This document shows positions 8,067-9,430 of a stretch of DNA of 9,430 nt, one piece after another. This DNA is from CBDUQN01 sp965369375. GTDB taxonomy: Bacteria; Krumholzibacteriota; Krumholzibacteriia; Krumholzibacteriales; Krumholzibacteriaceae. A program made the position numbers and the translations under genes. Every line of letters starts with the position of its first letter. Positions within the stretch are counted from its first letter, which is position 1. The notes under the pieces are model-generated. The model ran no database searches. It saw only the letters and a list, made by a program, of their open reading frames with translations, and was not told the DNA's origin. The stretch is taken from assembly GCA_965369375.1 (NCBI GenBank), contig CBDUQN010000107.1:1-9430 (forward strand). Reading direction: 5' to 3'.

Positions 8067-8471
8067 ATGTGGCCCTTTAGCATCAGCCCCAGCCATATCG
8101 CGGTATTCATCCCGATAATCGTCGTTATCGGGGTATTTGTTACGGTTATCGTGGGAGTTATCTTCCAGAACAAGCACAAGGAGCTCGAGCACAGGGAGCG
8201 CATACTCGCAATGGAGAAGGGTATCTCGATACCCGAGCCGCCGCCGAAGACAAAGAAGCGGCCGAGATACCTCGCCTTGCGGACATGGGGGATCGTGGTT
8301 CTCGGCGTCGGTATCGCCGGCGTCCTGGGTATCACGGGGGAGGCCGGTCTAAGGCATGGGCTCTGGGGATTGGTCCCTGTTTTCATGGGGTTGGGGTTGA
8401 TAATAAGCTCGGCTCTCGAGAGGAAAGACATCGAGCGCTTAGAGGAAAAGGAGCGATCTTTGAATCGCTGA
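8067..8471 (+). CDS. Small membrane protein, DUF6249-like, candidate ECF regulon member
   Basis: This 134-residue protein begins MWPFSISPSH at ATG 8067. AAAGGAG (8055-8061) lies 5 bases upstream. Longer in-frame starts upstream would run into the predicted promoter. Three hydrophobic segments are visible, at about 10-33, 72-91 and 99-117. Between the first two is a charged segment with ELEHRERILAMEKGI (39-53) followed by a proline-rich PEPPP. The C-terminus is charged and helical (ERKDIERLEEKERS). The RERxxxxEKGI pattern after a first membrane helix resembles DUF6249 proteins, whose function is not known to me and which I recall near ECF sigma genes. It is divergent from the sigma gene and shares its promoter motif, so a role in envelope stress or in tuning the sigma/anti-sigma pair is possible but inferred. 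A rho-independent terminator follows 28 bases after the stop. Confidence 0.85.
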   Translation: MWPFSISPSHIAVFIPIIVVIGVFVTVIVGVIFQNKHKELEHRERILAMEKGISIPEPPPKTKKRPRYLALRTWGIVVLGVGIAGVLGITGEAGLRHGLWGLVPVFMGLGLIISSALERKDIERLEEKERSLNR

Positions 8472-8499
8472 ATCCGCGCGGCCGCAGCCGGCTGTTTGC

Positions 8500-8535
8500 A
8501 GGGCGGCACCTTCTGAAGGCGCCGCCCTAATTTTA
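8500..8535 (+). terminator. Rho-independent terminator after the membrane-protein gene
   Basis: AGGGCGGC (8500-8507) pairs perfectly with GCCGCCCT (8521-8528). The stem continues past one A/C mismatch into CCTT/AAGG around a CTG loop, and TAATTTTA follows. The GC-rich stem is strong and the T-run is short and interrupted. Confidence 0.78.
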
Positions 8536-8537
8536 TG

Positions 8538-8555
8538 GCCTAATATTAATTAGGC
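8538..8555. repeat. AT-rich palindrome downstream of the terminator
   Basis: GCCTAAT (8538-8544) and ATTAGGC (8549-8555) form a perfect 7-base inverted repeat around ATTA. It lies 3 bases after the terminator tail. It could be a second hairpin or a protein-binding site; no gene begins close enough to decide. Confidence 0.6.
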
Positions 8556-8635
8556 AACATTATCGCATTAGGGAATCGCTATTTCACAAGCAGGAGTATC
8601 CATTCCCGGATTGCGAATGGCGCCTATCCGGCCCC

Positions 8636-8717
8636 CAGCGGTATCCCCACTGAATCCCCAGAGGAATCCCCACTGAATCCCCAGCGGTATCCCCCCCCGG
8701 TATCCCCACGGAATAGC
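8636..8717. repeat. Tandem array of 23-base C-rich repeats
   Basis: Two near-identical 23-base units lie at 8636-8658 and 8659-8681, differing only at two bases (CAGCGGTATCC against CAGAGGAATCC). A third unit (8682-8694) is cut after 13 bases inside a run of eight C, and a fourth, degenerate unit fills 8695-8717. The core ATCCCC starts at 8643, 8654, 8666, 8677, 8689 and 8702, so it recurs about once per helical turn. The array ends two bases before the -35 box of the following promoter. Confidence 0.85.
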
Positions 8718-8719
8718 TA

Positions 8720-8748
8720 TAGACAAAAAGGTACCGTTATGTTATAAT
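8720..8748 (+). promoter_or_regulatory. Near-consensus sigma70 promoter for the secreted-protein gene
   Basis: TAGACA (8720-8725, one mismatch to TTGACA) and a perfect TATAAT (8743-8748) are separated by exactly 17 bases. TG at 8740-8741 makes it an extended -10. Transcription should start near 8755, about 140 bases before the ATG at 8894. Confidence 0.75.
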
Positions 8749-8754
8749 GATTCA

Positions 8755-8893
8755 AAATCAGGTGTTTCTTCAGCTTACGGGGGTAAAGTATATCGAAATC
8801 AATTGCAAAGGGATAGGCGTTCCAATTAAAGTAACTTATCATGTTACCGAGTGCTGGAAAAATCAATTTAAATAATTTATCAGGGAGGAAGTC
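8755..8893 (+). other. Untranslated leader of the secreted-protein gene
   Basis: This AT-rich stretch lies between the predicted transcription start and ATG 8894. It holds a small inverted repeat GTAAC/GTTAC (8831-8835 and 8843-8847) and the ribosome site GGGAGG (8883-8888). I recognised no known riboswitch class in it. A 42-codon frame runs through it (8747-8875), but its ATG overlaps the -10 box. Confidence 0.4.
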
Positions 8894-9430
8894 ATGCATC
8901 GATTGATAATACTAATTCTCTCAGTCGGGTTGATTGCTATCGTTTCAAATGGTGTTTCCGCACAAAGCTGTGATTCGGTTTCCTTTGCGGTAAGTGCCGA
9001 ATTCCCGAATGATCCCGGATTTGAAGGAATGTATAAATATACGATTTCTGGATATTGGGAAGTCACTGGCCCTGAGGAGGGAGGGGGTTTGAGCTATCTT
9101 CTGTTTTCGCTGGGCATCGAATGCCCCTGTCTGTGCGATAGCGCATCGGGGGGAGTTTACTTTCCCGATCCGGCCGGAACGTCTACCGGTATCGACGGTG
9201 AAACAGATGAGGAGTGCGAAGTCGTATACCTGGGATTTGTCGAATGTAACGGTCTCGAAGACATTACGGACGATGTCGTAATCAAGTTCGAAGTACCCGA
9301 CAACCAGACGTGTGAACCGATCGAATATGGCACTGGTACATGGATCTTCTATTCCACGATGCCTCCATTGCCCTGGACTGAGTATGCCGATGCAACAATT
9401 ATCAAATATGGTGAAATGCTTTGCACTAGT
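8894..9430 (+). CDS. Secreted cysteine-rich protein of unknown function, N-terminal part
   Basis: The frame is open from ATG 8894 to the right edge (179 residues visible, no stop), so the C-terminus is missing. GGGAGG (8883-8888) lies 5 bases before the ATG. Residues 1-23 form a clear signal peptide: a short basic start (MHRL), a hydrophobic core and VSA before the predicted cut, then QSC. There is no lipobox. The mature part is acidic and looks beta-rich, with eight cysteines (26, 77, 79, 81, 108, 118, 140, 177), three of them clustered as CPCLC. Paired cysteines suggest disulphide bonds outside the cytoplasm, or metal binding by the cluster. I do not recognise the family. It has its own strong promoter and a long leader, and its DNA is less GC-rich than the genes to the left, which could mean recent acquisition or fast evolution. 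Function is unknown. Confidence 0.85.
   Translation, partial: MHRLIILILSVGLIAIVSNGVSAQSCDSVSFAVSAEFPNDPGFEGMYKYTISGYWEVTGPEEGGGLSYLLFSLGIECPCLCDSASGGVYFPDPAGTSTGIDGETDEECEVVYLGFVECNGLEDITDDVVIKFEVPDNQTCEPIEYGTGTWIFYSTMPPLPWTEYADATIIKYGEMLCTS

Noticed and set aside
8478..8494. GCGGCCGC and CAGCCGGCTG palindromes after the membrane-protein gene
   Set aside because: Short GC-rich self-complementary words are expected in GC-rich DNA, and the better terminator lies just downstream.
8636..8717. CRISPR array
   Set aside because: The 23-base units are directly adjacent with no unique spacers, so this is a plain tandem repeat.
8747..8875. 42-codon plus-strand frame in the leader (ATG 8747 to TAA 8873-8875)
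   Set aside because: Its ATG overlaps the TATAAT box, no ribosome site precedes it or the inner GTG at 8762, and the peptide resembles nothing I know.
8717..9066. Minus-strand frames of 60 and 67 codons
   Set aside because: They lie opposite the leader and the signal-peptide gene, lack ribosome sites and look like shadows.

Overview
The window reads as a chromosomal segment of a Gram-negative bacterium with fairly GC-rich coding DNA. The first gene encodes an outer-membrane beta-barrel, so there is an outer membrane. Strong Shine-Dalgarno sites precede most genes, and two sigma70-type promoters can be recognised; both argue against Bacteroidota. A complete gatCAB operon implies indirect synthesis of Gln-tRNA and/or Asn-tRNA. 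Together this would fit a lesser-known phylum of the FCB neighbourhood (Krumholzibacteriota- or Eisenbacteria-like), but that placement is only an inference.

Layout. (1) 2-1222, +: C-terminal part of an Omp85-type barrel protein, cut by the left edge. (2) 1275-3464, +: UvrD/PcrA-type SF1A helicase with the C-terminal RNA-polymerase-binding Tudor-like module. (3) 3491-6753, +: a promoter followed by gatC, gatA and gatB, tightly packed. (4) 7860-6770, -: an ECF sigma factor gene and its zinc-binding, membrane-anchored anti-sigma gene, overlapping by ATGA. They converge on gatB with only 16 bases between. (5) 8067-8471, +: a small membrane protein (DUF6249-like) divergent from the sigma gene. 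(6) 8472-8893: a non-coding stretch with a terminator, a palindrome, an array of 23-base repeats, a near-consensus sigma70 promoter and a leader of about 140 bases. (7) 8894-9430, +: a secreted cysteine-rich protein of unknown function, cut by the right edge and visibly less GC-rich than the genes to its left.

How it fits together. Genes 2-5 are housekeeping: DNA repair/transcription-coupled helicase and tRNA-dependent amidation. The most informative part is the control region at 7881-7994. It holds two mirror-image copies of an ECF-type promoter (TGAAAC, 16-17 base spacer, TGTCTTA), one facing the sigma gene and one facing the small membrane protein. The simplest reading is an autoregulated envelope-stress module: the sigma factor switches on itself, its anti-sigma factor and the divergent membrane protein. 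I saw no CRISPR array, transposase, tRNA or rRNA. I found no clearly new defence or mobile system; the best candidates for novelty are the divergent ECF regulon and the secreted cysteine-rich protein behind the repeat array.
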